Shown: positions 16,807 through 26,145, numbered from the stretch's first letter. The stretch is 64,000 nt of DNA from Ruegeria sp. SCSIO 43209 (GCF_019904295.1 NZ_CP065359.1:1823001-1887000); one strand, 5' to 3'. The notes: a model not told the origin generated them from the sequence alone. Made by a program: numbers and translations.

Positions 16807-17513
16807 GTCAGCCGCAGTGGTTTCCGGAGCCAATCCTGCAGCATCGCAATCACGGATTCGGGTGCTTCCAGTGTCGGATAGTGCCCGGCCTCATCAATCA
16901 CGCGCAACTCTGCATCCGGAATGAGATCAGCCATGAAGGTATTCTTGCGGACCGGATTCTCCGCATCATGGGCACCGCAAATGATCAGCGTGGGCATCCT
17001 GATCCGGCGCAGCGTGCCTTGTTGGTCCGGACGGCGTTGCAGGGTTCTTATCTGACGCACAAACACATCCGAGCCCAATTCCTCGGCCATCTGCAACACT
17101 TCGTTCAAAATCGGGATGCGTTGCGGACCGGGAGACAACATGTCCGAGCCGATCAGCTTGCGCATCACTTCGTCCAACCTCCCCGCCTGCGCGCCAACGA
17201 TCAGGTCTTCGCGACTCGCCGCGATATGAGGTGTGTCGGCCTGCGCATCCGTCGCCAGCAAGGCCAGTCGTGTCACCCTCTCAGGTGCTCGCCGCACGAT
17301 CTCAAGCGCGACGCCACCACCCAGACCAAACCCGCACAAAGCAAACCGGTGCGGCAGTTGATCCAGCAAGCCCGACGCGATCTCTTCGAACCGTTCACCG
17401 CCGGTGATCGGTGCGACCATAACTGCACGTTCACGCGACAGCGCGGTGATCTGCGCCTGAAACAACCGTGCATCGCACATCAATCCGGGTAGCAAAACCA
17501 ACGGCTCGATCAC
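16803..17513 (-). CDS. Alpha/beta hydrolase fold protein with nucleophile Ser replaced by Gly
   Basis: A 236-residue alpha/beta-hydrolase domain. The nucleophile elbow reads CGFGLGGG (60-67), so residue 63, normally serine, is glycine (codon GGT). The acid (CGAHD) and histidine (DEAGHYP) positions remain. Either the protein is a non-catalytic fold member, it uses another mechanism, or it has lost activity. The frame is otherwise intact and ends convergently with the DUF6151 gene. A short gap separates it from the next upstream gene on the same strand. Confidence 0.82.
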   Translation of the reverse strand: MIEPLVLLPGLMCDARLFQAQITALSRERAVMVAPITGGERFEEIASGLLDQLPHRFALCGFGLGGGVALEIVRRAPERVTRLALLATDAQADTPHIAASREDLIVGAQAGRLDEVMRKLIGSDMLSPGPQRIPILNEVLQMAEELGSDVFVRQIRTLQRRPDQQGTLRRIRMPTLIICGAHDAENPVRKNTFMADLIPDAELRVIDEAGHYPTLEAPESVIAMLQDWLRKPLRLT

Positions 17514-17586
17514 CTCGGTGCCCTCCGCTCGTTGTTATTGTTTTGTTACAGGATGAGAGGTTTGCCAACGGCGGGCAAGCAAAACT

Positions 17587-18219
17587 TCACGGATAGCTGA
17601 TCGCCCGAAACGGTGGGAAATCCGCATAGCGTTCCTGCCTTTGGCCCAGCGGTTCATCTGGCTCCGCCCCGGCCCGCAACAAGCAGCCGCGCGGGGCGAT
17701 GTAGCTGTCGATCCGCCGTACAGGCTTGGGCCGCCAAACCAGATTGAACGCGCATAATTTGGGAAAGAACCAAATCTCGGAATAATCCAGATGGTCATGC
17801 ATCCACCACGCCAGATCGCGCCAATCGCGCCCCTGCGCATAGCGGTCTGCAAACCACGGAATTACCACCGACGCCCCTGCTACACGTGCGTCACCTTCGC
17901 CCCAATCCCAAATGTGGCACTCCAACGGGTTGTCATTGCGGGCACAGTTCAACCTGTTCTCGTTCCCGAACCGGTTCAGTGATCGCGAGCGATAGCCCGA
18001 GCGCACCGCGATACGACCAAAGGTTTCTTCCAGCGGATCCAGCAGGGTCTCGCAAAACGCGCGCCCGGTCTCGATCGCAAGATCAGGGTTGTCGGGAATA
18101 TTTTGCAATGCGTGAAAGTTCCCGATCTCGGTATATAGGAAATCACGCATGAAAAAATGCCGGGATAGTCGCACGCGACCCAACGTCTCAAGGCTCCACA
18201 TACTGCCCGGTCTACGCAT
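17587..18219 (-). CDS. Peptidase M15-like (D-Ala-D-Ala carboxypeptidase fold) protein
   Basis: A 210-residue protein whose N-terminal half follows the M15_3 pattern: LSRHFFMRDFLY, then a helix, then SGYRSRSLN (74-82), and His102/Asp105 in ECHIWDWGEGD as possible zinc ligands. The second half, rich in tryptophan, departs from classical members, so enzymatic activity is uncertain. The ATG at 18219 lies two bases after the upstream stop (TGAATATG), giving translational coupling; a longer frame to 18264 would overlap that gene by 43 bases. Confidence 0.6.
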   Translation of the reverse strand: MRRPGSMWSLETLGRVRLSRHFFMRDFLYTEIGNFHALQNIPDNPDLAIETGRAFCETLLDPLEETFGRIAVRSGYRSRSLNRFGNENRLNCARNDNPLECHIWDWGEGDARVAGASVVIPWFADRYAQGRDWRDLAWWMHDHLDYSEIWFFPKLCAFNLVWRPKPVRRIDSYIAPRGCLLRAGAEPDEPLGQRQERYADFPPFRAISYP

Positions 18220-18221
18220 AT

Positions 18222-19229
18222 TCAGCCACCGCCTTGCCTCTGAATCCCCTGCTCTGACAGCCACTCCAATATGCCCGCGACCGCCGCGTCGGTCTGACCC
18301 GGTGACATCAGACGCCCCGCGACCACGTGTGAGGCCGGATCATCCCCGGGCCCCATTGTCACCAATGAAACCATCGCCTGACCACCCCAGGTCTTGGCCG
18401 CCTCATGCATTTTATCCGGACGCACCACCTGATCATCATCAGAAAACCAGAACAGCGCCGGAACCCGCGCGCCCGAGAAGTCCAGCGCATTGACCGCATC
18501 CACAAGGGCAAACATCGGCACGACCGCCTCCCATGGATAAACGGTTGTCCAAAAGATGTTCTTCTCGGGATCAGTGCTTGAGACATCCCGGTCCTGTCCC
18601 ATCAAAGGCGGCAGCCAATGCCGGGCCCACGGCAAAGATGGCACCCAGGAACCAGCCGAGTTTACGCCAAAGTTCGGCGACACCAAAACCAACGCAGCCA
18701 CATCAGTGCTCAGTTCCGTGTCCATCGCAGCCGCGGCGGCCAGGGTCGCCCCCGTCGAGGTTGCGATCACAATGACTTGCTCACCAACAGCCCTGGCGGC
18801 AGCCAACGCCTCTGCTGTATCCTGCATCCAGCCCGACGCCGTACCTTCGGCCATTGCGTCCCCATCACGGCCATGCCCCTGAAGCCTTGTGTAGACAAGG
18901 TTGGCACCCAACGCGTCCGCAACGCGATCAGGTACTGGCCTGATCTCCTCGGACGTGGCGGAAAACCCATGAATGTAGAGCACTGCATAAGCTGTCCGCT
19001 GTTCGACAAAACCATCTTGCCAGACCACGCGCTTTTCAACACCTGGCACGATGTCATCATAGGCGGATTCGATGCTTTCAAAGTAAACCTGAACGCCTTC
19101 GCCAAATTTGCGCGGATCGAAACGCGGATGCAGGTCCACTGGCTCGCGCGTGCCAAAGGCGTAGATCAACACACCAACCAGCGTCAAACCCACCAGCACC
19201 CGCCCCACAACCCAGCCGAGGCGACGCAT
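18222..19229 (-). CDS. Membrane-anchored alpha/beta hydrolase
   Basis: 335 residues with an N-terminal membrane helix (about 8-25) followed by a hydrolase domain. Visible elements are the oxyanion HGFS (87-90), the nucleophile Ser158 in ATSTGA, the acid in SDDDQVV and the histidine in PASHVVAG. It probably faces the periplasm; the substrate is unknown. It overlaps the upstream hydrolase gene by one base (TGATG) and is coupled to the M15-like gene downstream, forming a three-gene unit. Confidence 0.82.
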   Translation of the reverse strand: MRRLGWVVGRVLVGLTLVGVLIYAFGTREPVDLHPRFDPRKFGEGVQVYFESIESAYDDIVPGVEKRVVWQDGFVEQRTAYAVLYIHGFSATSEEIRPVPDRVADALGANLVYTRLQGHGRDGDAMAEGTASGWMQDTAEALAAARAVGEQVIVIATSTGATLAAAAAMDTELSTDVAALVLVSPNFGVNSAGSWVPSLPWARHWLPPLMGQDRDVSSTDPEKNIFWTTVYPWEAVVPMFALVDAVNALDFSGARVPALFWFSDDDQVVRPDKMHEAAKTWGGQAMVSLVTMGPGDDPASHVVAGRLMSPGQTDAAVAGILEWLSEQGIQRQGGG

Positions 19230-19978
19230 CAGGTGCCTTCCAGGACTTCTCGCAGAGCCTGCTCAATCAGCCCGAGGCATCGCTCATCCGAGAACCTGTG
19301 ATCCGCATCTTTGACCAGCAGCAGTTGCATGTCCGGACCAGTGGCATGATCCAGCAGGCGCACCGCCGTATCGGTCGAGACGGCCGTATCTGCTGTCCCC
19401 TGCAGGAGACGCACAGGGAAAGGCAGATCAAGCGAAGCGCGCAAAACCAACCGCTGCCGCCCATCCTCAATCATCCGCTTGGTGATGACGTAGGGCTCCA
19501 TGTAGTCCGATGGCAGTTCTACATGTCCAACCGTCTCTAGTTCAGATTTCTGCTCGTTCGAAAACGACGCCCAATACCCATCCTCGGTAAAATCTGGGGC
19601 CGCCGCAATTGTCACCATACCTGCGATCCGTTCGGGCATGACACGCGCCAGCAACAGCGCTTGCCACCCGCCCATCGACGATCCCACAACAACCAGCGGA
19701 CCATCAGTTAACCGAGAAACTGCGGCCAGCGTATCCTCGTGCCAGTCCCCGATACACCCGTCAGTAAAGGCGCCCGAGCTTTCACCGTGCCCCGAATAGT
19801 CAAACCGAAGGAACCCCTGCCCGCGCGCGCGAGCCCACGCTTCCAGGTGCAGCGCCTTGGTGCCCTCCATATCTGATTTCAAGCCACCTAGAAAAACGAT
19901 GGTCGGCCCGCGCCCATCACTCTTGTGATACGCCAGACGTCGTCCCTGCGCGGTTTCCAGAAATTCTGCCTCTGCCAT
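19229..19978 (-). CDS. Alpha/beta hydrolase (ABHD10/esterase-like)
   Basis: A cytoplasmic serine hydrolase of 249 residues with nucleophile Ser101 in VGSSMGGW, an FDYSGHGESSG loop and the C-terminal DADH segment with the catalytic histidine. It resembles the group that includes ABHD10 (acyl-glucuronide/thioesterase-like). ATG at 19978 is chosen because a GAGGG SD sequence precedes it; 14 more residues upstream are not conserved-looking. First gene of a three-gene minus-strand unit. Confidence 0.82.
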   Translation of the reverse strand: MAEAEFLETAQGRRLAYHKSDGRGPTIVFLGGLKSDMEGTKALHLEAWARARGQGFLRFDYSGHGESSGAFTDGCIGDWHEDTLAAVSRLTDGPLVVVGSSMGGWQALLLARVMPERIAGMVTIAAAPDFTEDGYWASFSNEQKSELETVGHVELPSDYMEPYVITKRMIEDGRQRLVLRASLDLPFPVRLLQGTADTAVSTDTAVRLLDHATGPDMQLLLVKDADHRFSDERCLGLIEQALREVLEGT

Positions 19979-20040
19979 GCTACCCTCATTGCTTGTCAGC
20001 CCATCATGCATGTCACGCACCTCTCTGCAATTGCCCGATC

Positions 20041-20098
20041 CTTCTTCATCTGGCTAAAAATACCTCGGGGAGTGCGAGGGGCTGGCCCCTCGCTCCTG
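20041..20098. repeat. Dispersed GC-rich intergenic repeat, copy A
   Basis: CTTCATCTGGCTAAAAATAC is followed by CTCGGGG and the dyad GCGAGGGGCTGGCCCCTCGC. Related copies lie at 34571-34603 and 43077-43165. It sits between divergent genes, upstream of thrS. Elements of this form are frequent between Rhodobacteraceae genes and are probably non-coding REP-like repeats. Confidence 0.7.
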
Positions 20099-20194
20099 CC
20101 CTTGACACCTGTGTCCCCACCTGCCACATGAGCCGAGCATACATAACCCGCAACCGGGCGTTCAGTGGGCGCCAAACCGACGAGGAGAGCCGAT

Positions 20195-22153
20195 ATGGCC
20201 CTGGACTCACAGTCAGTCTCCCTTACCTTTCCCGATGGCAATTCCCGATCCTATGAAGCAGGCGTTACGCCCGCACAGGTCGCCGCCGACATCTCGACCT
20301 CGCTGGCGAAAAAAGCCATTTCTGCCACGGTGAATGGACAGCATTGGGACCTGCAATGGCCAATCGAAGCCGACGCGCAAATCGCTATTCATACCATGAA
20401 GGACGAGGCGCAAGCCAATGAGCTGATCCGACACGATCTGGCGCATGTCATGGCCCGCGCCGTGCAAGAGATTTGGCCCGCAACCAAGGTCACCATTGGC
20501 CCCGTCATCGAAAACGGCTGGTACTATGACTTTGACCGTGAGGAACCGTTTACGCCCGAAGATCTCGGCCTCATCGAGAAAAAGATGAAAGAGATCATCA
20601 ACAAGCGTGACCCGGTGACCACCGAGGTCTGGGACCGCGATCGCGCGATCGAGTTCTACAAGGCCAATAATGAGCCCTATAAAGTTGAGCTGATCGAATC
20701 CATCCCGGGTGATGAACCACTGCGCATGTATTGGCACGGACACTGGCAGGATCTCTGCCGTGGCCCGCACTTGCAGCATACCGGTCAACTGCCGGGCGAC
20801 GCGTTCAAGCTGATGTCAATCGCCGGGGCTTATTGGCGCGGCGACAGCGACCGCGCAATGCTACAGCGCATCTACGGCGTGGCCTTCACCGGCAAGGAAA
20901 AGCTTAAGGCTCATCTGCACATGTTGGAAGAAGCCGCCAAGCGCGACCACCGCAAGCTGGGTCGCGAGATGGATTTGTTCCACATGCAGGAAGAGGCCCC
21001 AGGGCAGATTTTCTGGCACCCTAATGGCTGGACCATCTACACTCTTCTGCAAGATTACATGCGTCGGCAACAGCGCAAAGGTGGCTATGTTGAGGTCAAC
21101 ACCCCTCAGGTCGTCGACCGCAAGCTGTGGGTAGCCTCGGGTCATTGGGACAAATACCAAGAGAACATGTTCATCGTCGAAGTGGACGAGGAACATGCAC
21201 GGGAAAAGGCGGTCAACGCCCTGAAACCGATGAACTGCCCCTGCCACGTGCAGATTTTCAATCAGGGTCTCAAATCCTACCGCGACCTTCCTCTGCGCAT
21301 GGCCGAGTTCGGATCGTGTAACCGGTACGAACCTTCAGGCGCGCTGCACGGCATCATGCGCGTACGCGGCTTTACCCAGGATGATGGCCATATCTTCTGC
21401 ACCGAAGACCAGATCGAATCCGAGACCGCTGAATTCATTCGGTTCCTGTCCGGGATCTACAAAGACCTCGGGTTTGAGAACTTCTCGGTCAAATTCTCGG
21501 ACCGGCCGGAAAAACGCTCAGGATCGGACGAAGTTTGGGACAAGGCTGAAGCCGCCCTGCTCAGCGCAACCCGCGCGGCTGGGATCGAGCCGGAACTCAA
21601 CCCGGGTGAAGGGGCATTCTACGGCCCGAAACTCGAGTTTGTTCTGACCGATGCGATCGGGCGGGATTGGCAATGCGGCACGCATCAGGTGGACTTTGTT
21701 CTGCCCGAGCGACTGGACGCCACGTATATCGGCGCTGATGGTGGCAAACACCGCCCAGTTATGTTGCACCGCGCGACCTTGGGCTCGTTTGAACGTTTCA
21801 TCGGCATTCTGATCGAAGAACACGCGGGCAAGCTGCCGTTCTGGCTGGCCCCGCGCCAAGTCGTTGTGGCCTCGATCACCTCCGAGGCCGATGAGTATGT
21901 GGCCGAAGTGGTCAGCACCCTTCGCGCAGCAGGCATCCGCGCCGAGGCGGATATTCGCAACGAGAAGATCAACTATAAAGTCCGCGAACATTCGGTTGGC
22001 AAAGTGCCGATCATTCTGGCCGTCGGTCACCGTGAAGTCGAAGATCGCACGGTCAGTGTCCGTCGCCTTGGCGAAAAACAGACGCAGGTCCAATCGCTTG
22101 AGGCTGTAACAAATGAGTTGAGCGTGGCTGCAACGCCCCCCGATCTGCTGTAA
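20195..22153 (+). CDS. thrS: Threonyl-tRNA synthetase
   Basis: Charges tRNA-Thr. The 652-residue protein has the TGS domain (about 5-65), the editing domain with H-x3-H at 80-84 and a further cysteine/histidine pair ([12 protein letters not shown]), the class II catalytic core with zinc ligands (Cys in [10 protein letters not shown], His in GTHQVDF) and the C-terminal anticodon-binding domain. A GAGGAGAG SD sequence precedes the ATG at 20195; the frame is open 10 codons further upstream but has no SD sequence there. Monocistronic. Confidence 0.97.
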   Translation: MALDSQSVSLTFPDGNSRSYEAGVTPAQVAADISTSLAKKAISATVNGQHWDLQWPIEADAQIAIHTMKDEAQANELIRHDLAHVMARAVQEIWPATKVTIGPVIENGWYYDFDREEPFTPEDLGLIEKKMKEIINKRDPVTTEVWDRDRAIEFYKANNEPYKVELIESIPGDEPLRMYWHGHWQDLCRGPHLQHTGQLPGDAFKLMSIAGAYWRGDSDRAMLQRIYGVAFTGKEKLKAHLHMLEEAAKRDHRKLGREMDLFHMQEEAPGQIFWHPNGWTIYTLLQDYMRRQQRKGGYVEVNTPQVVDRKLWVASGHWDKYQENMFIVEVDEEHAREKAVNALKPMNCPCHVQIFNQGLKSYRDLPLRMAEFGSCNRYEPSGALHGIMRVRGFTQDDGHIFCTEDQIESETAEFIRFLSGIYKDLGFENFSVKFSDRPEKRSGSDEVWDKAEAALLSATRAAGIEPELNPGEGAFYGPKLEFVLTDAIGRDWQCGTHQVDFVLPERLDATYIGADGGKHRPVMLHRATLGSFERFIGILIEEHAGKLPFWLAPRQVVVASITSEADEYVAEVVSTLRAAGIRAEADIRNEKINYKVREHSVGKVPIILAVGHREVEDRTVSVRRLGEKQTQVQSLEAVTNELSVAATPPDLL

Positions 22154-22175
22154 CATTCGGCAGCAAACCGCTAGA

Positions 22176-22203
22176 AATCCGGCCCGGTGTTTTGGGCCGG
22201 ATT
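22176..22203 (+). terminator. Hairpin after thrS
   Basis: AATCCGGCCC and GGGCCGGATT form a 10-bp perfect stem with an 8-base loop, 23 bases past the thrS stop. There is no T-run on the plus strand, so it may stabilise the mRNA end or act with Rho. Confidence 0.5.
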
Positions 22204-22374
22204 GAAACAAATATCATTTTTCAATTCAAAAACAATTTGTTAACGTTCAAGGGTGCATGACGACCTTTGACGGGGTTGTGAGACACGGGCTCGTGAATTC
22301 AACTGCTGCCCCTGAACCATTACCTTGTCGTTGTCACAAGCAGACATACGCAGTCATTAACAAGGATTACCAAG

Positions 22375-22677
22375 ATGTCGAACACTGCAAAAACACTGGT
22401 TATCGCAAGCGCAGTTGCTGCAGCCGTTTCCGGCGCGGCCACAACCGCAACAGCCCAGGCCAAAGAAAAGTGCTATGGCGTTTCTCTGGCGGGTCAGAAC
22501 GACTGTGCAGCCGGCCCCGGCACAACTTGCGCGGGCACTTCGACCGTCGACTATCAGGGCAACGCATGGACCCTGGTTGACGCAGGCACCTGCGCCGACA
22601 TCGAGCTGCCTAAAACAGCAGACGGTGCAGATCGCAAAGGCTCGCTTGAGCCGCTGGAGCGTGACCTGCCTGCATAA
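22375..22677 (+). CDS. bufA: Bufferin-type metallophore precursor (BufA1, DUF2282)
   Basis: Secreted 100-residue precursor of a copper-chelating ribosomal peptide. Residues 1-29 form an export signal ending AQA, followed by [14 protein letters not shown]. Four cysteines (33, 44, 52, 73) are in the DUF2282 pattern; in Caulobacter bufferins such cysteines are converted to thiooxazoles by the MNIO enzyme. The gene heads a four-gene operon and is followed by a strong hairpin, which would favour more precursor than enzyme. The 220 bases upstream hold the promoter; no regulator is adjacent. Confidence 0.85.
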   Translation: MSNTAKTLVIASAVAAAVSGAATTATAQAKEKCYGVSLAGQNDCAAGPGTTCAGTSTVDYQGNAWTLVDAGTCADIELPKTADGADRKGSLEPLERDLPA

Positions 22678-22697
22678 GGCTTTTCCGAATGAACCAG

Positions 22698-22725
22698 AAA
22701 GGGCGGGCAGGATCGCCCGCCCTTT
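22698..22725 (+). terminator. Intercistronic hairpin between bufA and bufB
   Basis: AAAGGGCGGGC and GCCCGCCCTTT form an 11-bp perfect stem with a 6-base loop (AGGATC) only 20 bases after bufA. Without a T-run it probably works as a partial terminator or an mRNA stabiliser that sets a high precursor-to-enzyme ratio. Confidence 0.6.
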
Positions 22726-22748
22726 CCACGTGATCAGGGGATTTGCAA

Positions 22749-23606
22749 ATGTTGGACAATGCGCTCAGATCGAACCGGCTGCCTGCAGCACCGGGCGTTG
22801 GTTACAAACCACAGCATTTCTCGCAGATTCTTGAACAGGCCAAGCCTGTGGCGTGGCTAGAGATTCATGCCGAAAACTACATGGGCGATGGTGGCAGACC
22901 TCTGGCACAACTGCGTCACCTGTCCGAACAATTCCCGATTTCAGTGCATGGTGTCGGGCTGTCGATCGGCGGCGAAACGCCACTTGACCCAGATCACCTG
23001 GACCGCCTGAAGCATCTTGTCGGCTGGTTGAACCCGGCCAGCTTTTCGGAGCATTTGGCATGGTCAACCCATGACAGCCACTTCCTGAACGATCTACTTC
23101 CTCTGCCCTATACCGATGCGACTCTGGCCCGCGTTTGCGACCATATCGATCAGGTGCAAGAGGTGGTCGGGCGGCAAATGCTGTTAGAGAACCCCTCAAG
23201 CTATTTGGCTTTCGAGGAAAGCACATGGTCCGAACCTGATTTCTTGCGCGAAATCACCCGGCGCACCGGCTGCGGGCTGTTGCTGGACGTGAACAACGTC
23301 TTTGTTTCAGCCACCAATCTAGATTTCTCACCGCAGGGCTATATTGATTCCTACCCGCTGGACCAAGTCGGTGAGATTCACCTGGGCGGTCATGACGAAG
23401 ACGAAGACGATCATGGGCATCCTTTACTGATCGACAGCCACGGGCGCGAGGTCGTTGATCCGGTCTGGTCCCTGCTGGACTACGTTCTGGACAAATCCGG
23501 CCCCAAACCCCTGTTGATTGAATGGGACACCGATGTGCCGGACTGGCCAGTGTTACGGGCCGAAGCCGAGCGCGCGCAAAAAGCGCTGGATCGCGTGCCC
23601 GCATGA
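22749..23606 (+). CDS. bufB: MNIO family Cys-modifying enzyme BufB (DUF692)
   Basis: Multinuclear non-heme iron-dependent oxidase, predicted to convert bufferin cysteines to 5-thiooxazoles. The 285-residue TIM-barrel protein shows the family metal-site segments WLEIHAENYM (36-45), SVHGVGLSIG (65-74), SEHLAW (100-105), LENPSSYL, DVNNVFVSA and EIHLGGH. The frame opens at 22743, but ATG 22749 gives the usual MLDNALR-like start. Its stop overlaps the bufC start (ATGA). Confidence 0.9.
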   Translation: MLDNALRSNRLPAAPGVGYKPQHFSQILEQAKPVAWLEIHAENYMGDGGRPLAQLRHLSEQFPISVHGVGLSIGGETPLDPDHLDRLKHLVGWLNPASFSEHLAWSTHDSHFLNDLLPLPYTDATLARVCDHIDQVQEVVGRQMLLENPSSYLAFEESTWSEPDFLREITRRTGCGLLLDVNNVFVSATNLDFSPQGYIDSYPLDQVGEIHLGGHDEDEDDHGHPLLIDSHGREVVDPVWSLLDYVLDKSGPKPLLIEWDTDVPDWPVLRAEAERAQKALDRVPA

Positions 23607-24364
23607 GCGTGTCGCAAACGACATTCCACATGGCACTGCTAGATGCCAACAAGCCCATTCCCGATGGGTTGCTGGACGCCGAGGCGCAGCCCGCTGGTCG
23701 TCGCTTCAGCGTCTATCGCAACAACGTCGCCGTCTCGCTGACCGAGGCGATGCATCAAGCCTTCCCGGTCATCACAAAACTTCTGGGCCCCCAGAATATG
23801 GACGGGCTGGCTGGAATATTCTTGCGCCAGCACCCGCCGTCCTCACCCCTGATGATGTTTTACGGCGAGGAATTCCCTAAATTTCTGGAAGGAATGGAGC
23901 AGTTGTCGCATCTGGGCTACCTGCCGGATGTTGCCCGTCTGGAACTGGCGCTGCGTAGGGCTTACCACGCCGCTGATCGACAACCCATAGATGCCGAAGC
24001 GCTCAGCTTGCCACCGGAAGATTTGATGCAAGCCAAACTGACCCTCGCGCCGTCGGTGCAGGTGTTGCGTTCAAGCTGGCCCGTACATTCGATCTGGCTA
24101 TTTAACACCGAAGAAGGCGCGCCGAAACCTGAGGCGGGCGCTCAGGATATTTTGATCATGCGTCCCGAATACGACCCTGCCCCACACCCATTGCTACCGG
24201 GTGGTGCGGCATGGATCGCGCTGATTCAGGATGGCAAATCCATCGGTGAGGCATTTGAATCCACCATGGCCGAAACACCCGAATTTGATCTTGGAACCAC
24301 TCTGGCACTGCTTTTGCAGGGCGGTGCAATAACTTCTGTGACTATCGAAAGGCTGGACACATGA
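23603..24364 (+). CDS. bufC: Bufferin partner protein BufC (DUF2063)
   Basis: A 253-residue protein with the DUF2063 N-terminal domain (SQTTFHMALLD, then GRRFSVYRNNV and SLTEAMHQAFPV), which in related systems binds the precursor leader and presents it to the MNIO enzyme. The start is taken at 23603, in the bufB stop overlap, instead of the upstream in-frame ATG at 23522. Its own stop overlaps the DoxX gene (ATGA), so the three downstream genes are translationally coupled. Confidence 0.88.
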   Translation: MSVSQTTFHMALLDANKPIPDGLLDAEAQPAGRRFSVYRNNVAVSLTEAMHQAFPVITKLLGPQNMDGLAGIFLRQHPPSSPLMMFYGEEFPKFLEGMEQLSHLGYLPDVARLELALRRAYHAADRQPIDAEALSLPPEDLMQAKLTLAPSVQVLRSSWPVHSIWLFNTEEGAPKPEAGAQDILIMRPEYDPAPHPLLPGGAAWIALIQDGKSIGEAFESTMAETPEFDLGTTLALLLQGGAITSVTIERLDT

Positions 24365-24879
24365 CTGCCCTGATCTCAACTTACAATAATGCGATGGAAA
24401 AAGCGGATCACGCGTCCGGTTGGCTGACACCAACCCTGGCTCGGGTGGTCTTTATCGCCGTGTTGTTCGTCTACTACTGGAACTCGGCCACGCTGAAAAT
24501 CGACGGCTCAATCTTTTCGCCATCGGCCGGAGCCTTCGGTCAGATCTTTCCCAAAGCTGCAGAGGCGGTGCTGTATGATGTGACTCAGATGACCTTTTTC
24601 CAGCGGGTCGTCATCTTCTTTGGCACAGTGGCCGAATTTGTCCTGCCTGTGCTTTTGCTGGTCGGCCTGCTGACGCGCCTTGCCGCGCTTGGCATGATCG
24701 GATTTGTCTGGGTTCAAACACTGACCGATGTCACCGGACATGGCGTCAAACTGGGCGGCTTGTTCGACAACGCAATTACGTTGATGGATCAGCGCGTGAT
24801 GTGGACATTCCTGCTGCTGGTGATTGTGATCAACGGCGCGGGTCCGCTGTCTCTGGATCGGTTACTACGCCTGAAGTGA
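24361..24879 (+). CDS. DoxX family membrane protein of the bufferin operon
   Basis: 172 residues with four hydrophobic helices and the DoxX-type early motif (LARVVFIAVLFVYYWN). DoxX proteins accompany many MNIO/DUF2282 operons; a role in membrane redox supply or export has been suggested, but none is proven for this type. It begins in the bufC stop codon overlap and ends one base before the convergent membrane protein gene. Confidence 0.85.
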   Translation: MTALISTYNNAMEKADHASGWLTPTLARVVFIAVLFVYYWNSATLKIDGSIFSPSAGAFGQIFPKAAEAVLYDVTQMTFFQRVVIFFGTVAEFVLPVLLLVGLLTRLAALGMIGFVWVQTLTDVTGHGVKLGGLFDNAITLMDQRVMWTFLLLVIVINGAGPLSLDRLLRLK

Positions 24880-24880
24880 C

Positions 24881-25249
24881 CTAGAAATGTGCCTTGGGCT
24901 CGTCCGGTTTTCCTGCGGCGAGCCCAAGCAACCCTGCTACGCCTGCAAAGGCAATCGGGAACATGGTGAAAACGCCGAAGCCAAAGGCATAGTACATCCC
25001 AGCCGCAGAAATCAGCAGCAAAATGCCCGCAATCAGCGCTCGAGAATGGGCCATCGCCCCGCCAACGATTGCCAACAAAGGCGCCACGATCGAAGCCGTC
25101 TGGATCAACTCGGGGTTCTCTACCTGCTCGGCAATGCCTTCGATCTCACCAAACTGGTCGATCAGTTCCACAAAGCCGTAGCCAAAAAAACCGACGATCA
25201 TCCCGATCAGCCCGGCAATGACGCCTAAAATCATGGCAGCGTTTCGCAT
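24881..25249 (-). CDS. Conserved membrane protein, DUF4064-like
   Basis: A 122-residue protein with about four hydrophobic stretches (5-27, 55-67, 70-85, 88-112) and a soluble acidic patch between the first two. The layout resembles small DUF4064 membrane proteins, but the assignment is weak and no function is known. It is convergent with the bufferin DoxX gene and stands 42 bases downstream of the ArsC-like gene on the same strand. Confidence 0.6.
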   Translation of the reverse strand: MRNAAMILGVIAGLIGMIVGFFGYGFVELIDQFGEIEGIAEQVENPELIQTASIVAPLLAIVGGAMAHSRALIAGILLLISAAGMYYAFGFGVFTMFPIAFAGVAGLLGLAAGKPDEPKAHF

Positions 25250-25291
25250 TCACAGGTCTCCGCTTGTTGCCCGTGTCACATAAGCAGTTCT

Positions 25292-25609
25292 TCAGGCAAC
25301 ACCAAGGGCCTGACGGGTTTCAGGCGTCCAGCCCAGATACATCTGACCATTGGATACTATCAGTGGGCGTTTCATCAGGGTCGGATGATCAGCCAACAGC
25401 GCGAGCACCGGTCGATTGCGTGTGTCATCATCCAATCCCCGCCAGGTTGTTGATCGCGTATTGAGCAAGGCTTTGCCGAAAGTCTCGTACGCCTCGGACA
25501 GCACATTTTCGGGAACCCCTTGCGCGCGGACATCAACGAAAACCGCATCTGGAAGCAGTTTCAATGCCTTACGGCACGTATCGCAAGTTTTTAACCCATA
25601 TAGCTGCAT
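25292..25609 (-). CDS. ArsC/Spx-family thioredoxin-fold protein (YffB-like)
   Basis: 105 residues of the arsenate reductase-like fold: YGLKTCDTCRKAL carries a CxxC at 9-12 and the later segment LMKRPLIV with the cis-proline and basic residue matches the YffB/Spx branch. True arsenate reductases have a single N-terminal cysteine with three arginines; here the pattern fits YffB-type proteins of unknown substrate. A single gene with its own promoter region upstream. Confidence 0.85.
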   Translation of the reverse strand: MQLYGLKTCDTCRKALKLLPDAVFVDVRAQGVPENVLSEAYETFGKALLNTRSTTWRGLDDDTRNRPVLALLADHPTLMKRPLIVSNGQMYLGWTPETRQALGVA

Positions 25610-25823
25610 TATCTAACTAATCCTGTAATCGCTGCAAATTTAGACAAACCCATCAGGTTGCCCCAGTTATTCTTGATTTTTTACTTCACCGTGTAATGTT
25701 GAAAAAGGCGAAACACGCGACCCGGGCTGTATCGTGAGGGCGAACAGTGACGTGTGGCGGTTTTGCCAGCCAAGGCCCCCACCAATTTGTGGGACAACTT
25801 GTAAGTAGAAGGAGACACGGGAA

Positions 25824-26030
25824 ATGCCAACCGGCACCGTGAAATGGTTTAATACAACCAAAGGCTATGGTTTTATTGCGCCCGACGAAGGGGGCAAAGA
25901 TGTGTTTGTTCATATCTCGGCCGTAGAACGATCCGGTCTGACCGGACTCGCTGACAATCAGAAAGTCTCGTACGAGTTGCAGGACGGACGTGACGGCCGC
26001 CAAATGGCTGCTGATTTGAAGCCGCTGTAA
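25824..26030 (+). CDS. csp: Cold-shock domain protein (CspA family)
   Basis: A 68-residue single-domain RNA/ssDNA chaperone. RNP1 (KGYGFI, 13-18) and RNP2 (VFVHI) are both present. A strong AGGAGA SD sequence precedes the ATG. The region from about 25690 to 25823 probably includes a long 5' leader, as is usual for cold-shock genes, although I cannot define its structure. A monocistronic gene between two minus-strand genes. Confidence 0.95.
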   Translation: MPTGTVKWFNTTKGYGFIAPDEGGKDVFVHISAVERSGLTGLADNQKVSYELQDGRDGRQMAADLKPL

Positions 26031-26145
26031 GGCACAGCCCGCCCCGGCGGGAAAGATAAAAGAAGGTTGACGGCCAATTTCAGGCCGTTAACCGCAAACC
26101 CTAGTGAACGCGCCCACCTTGGGACGTGCTCGGTTTTCTGTTGAA

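Noticed and set aside
25690..25823. Cold-shock RNA thermometer upstream of csp
   Set aside because: The leader is long enough, but I could not identify a convincing conserved structure by eye.
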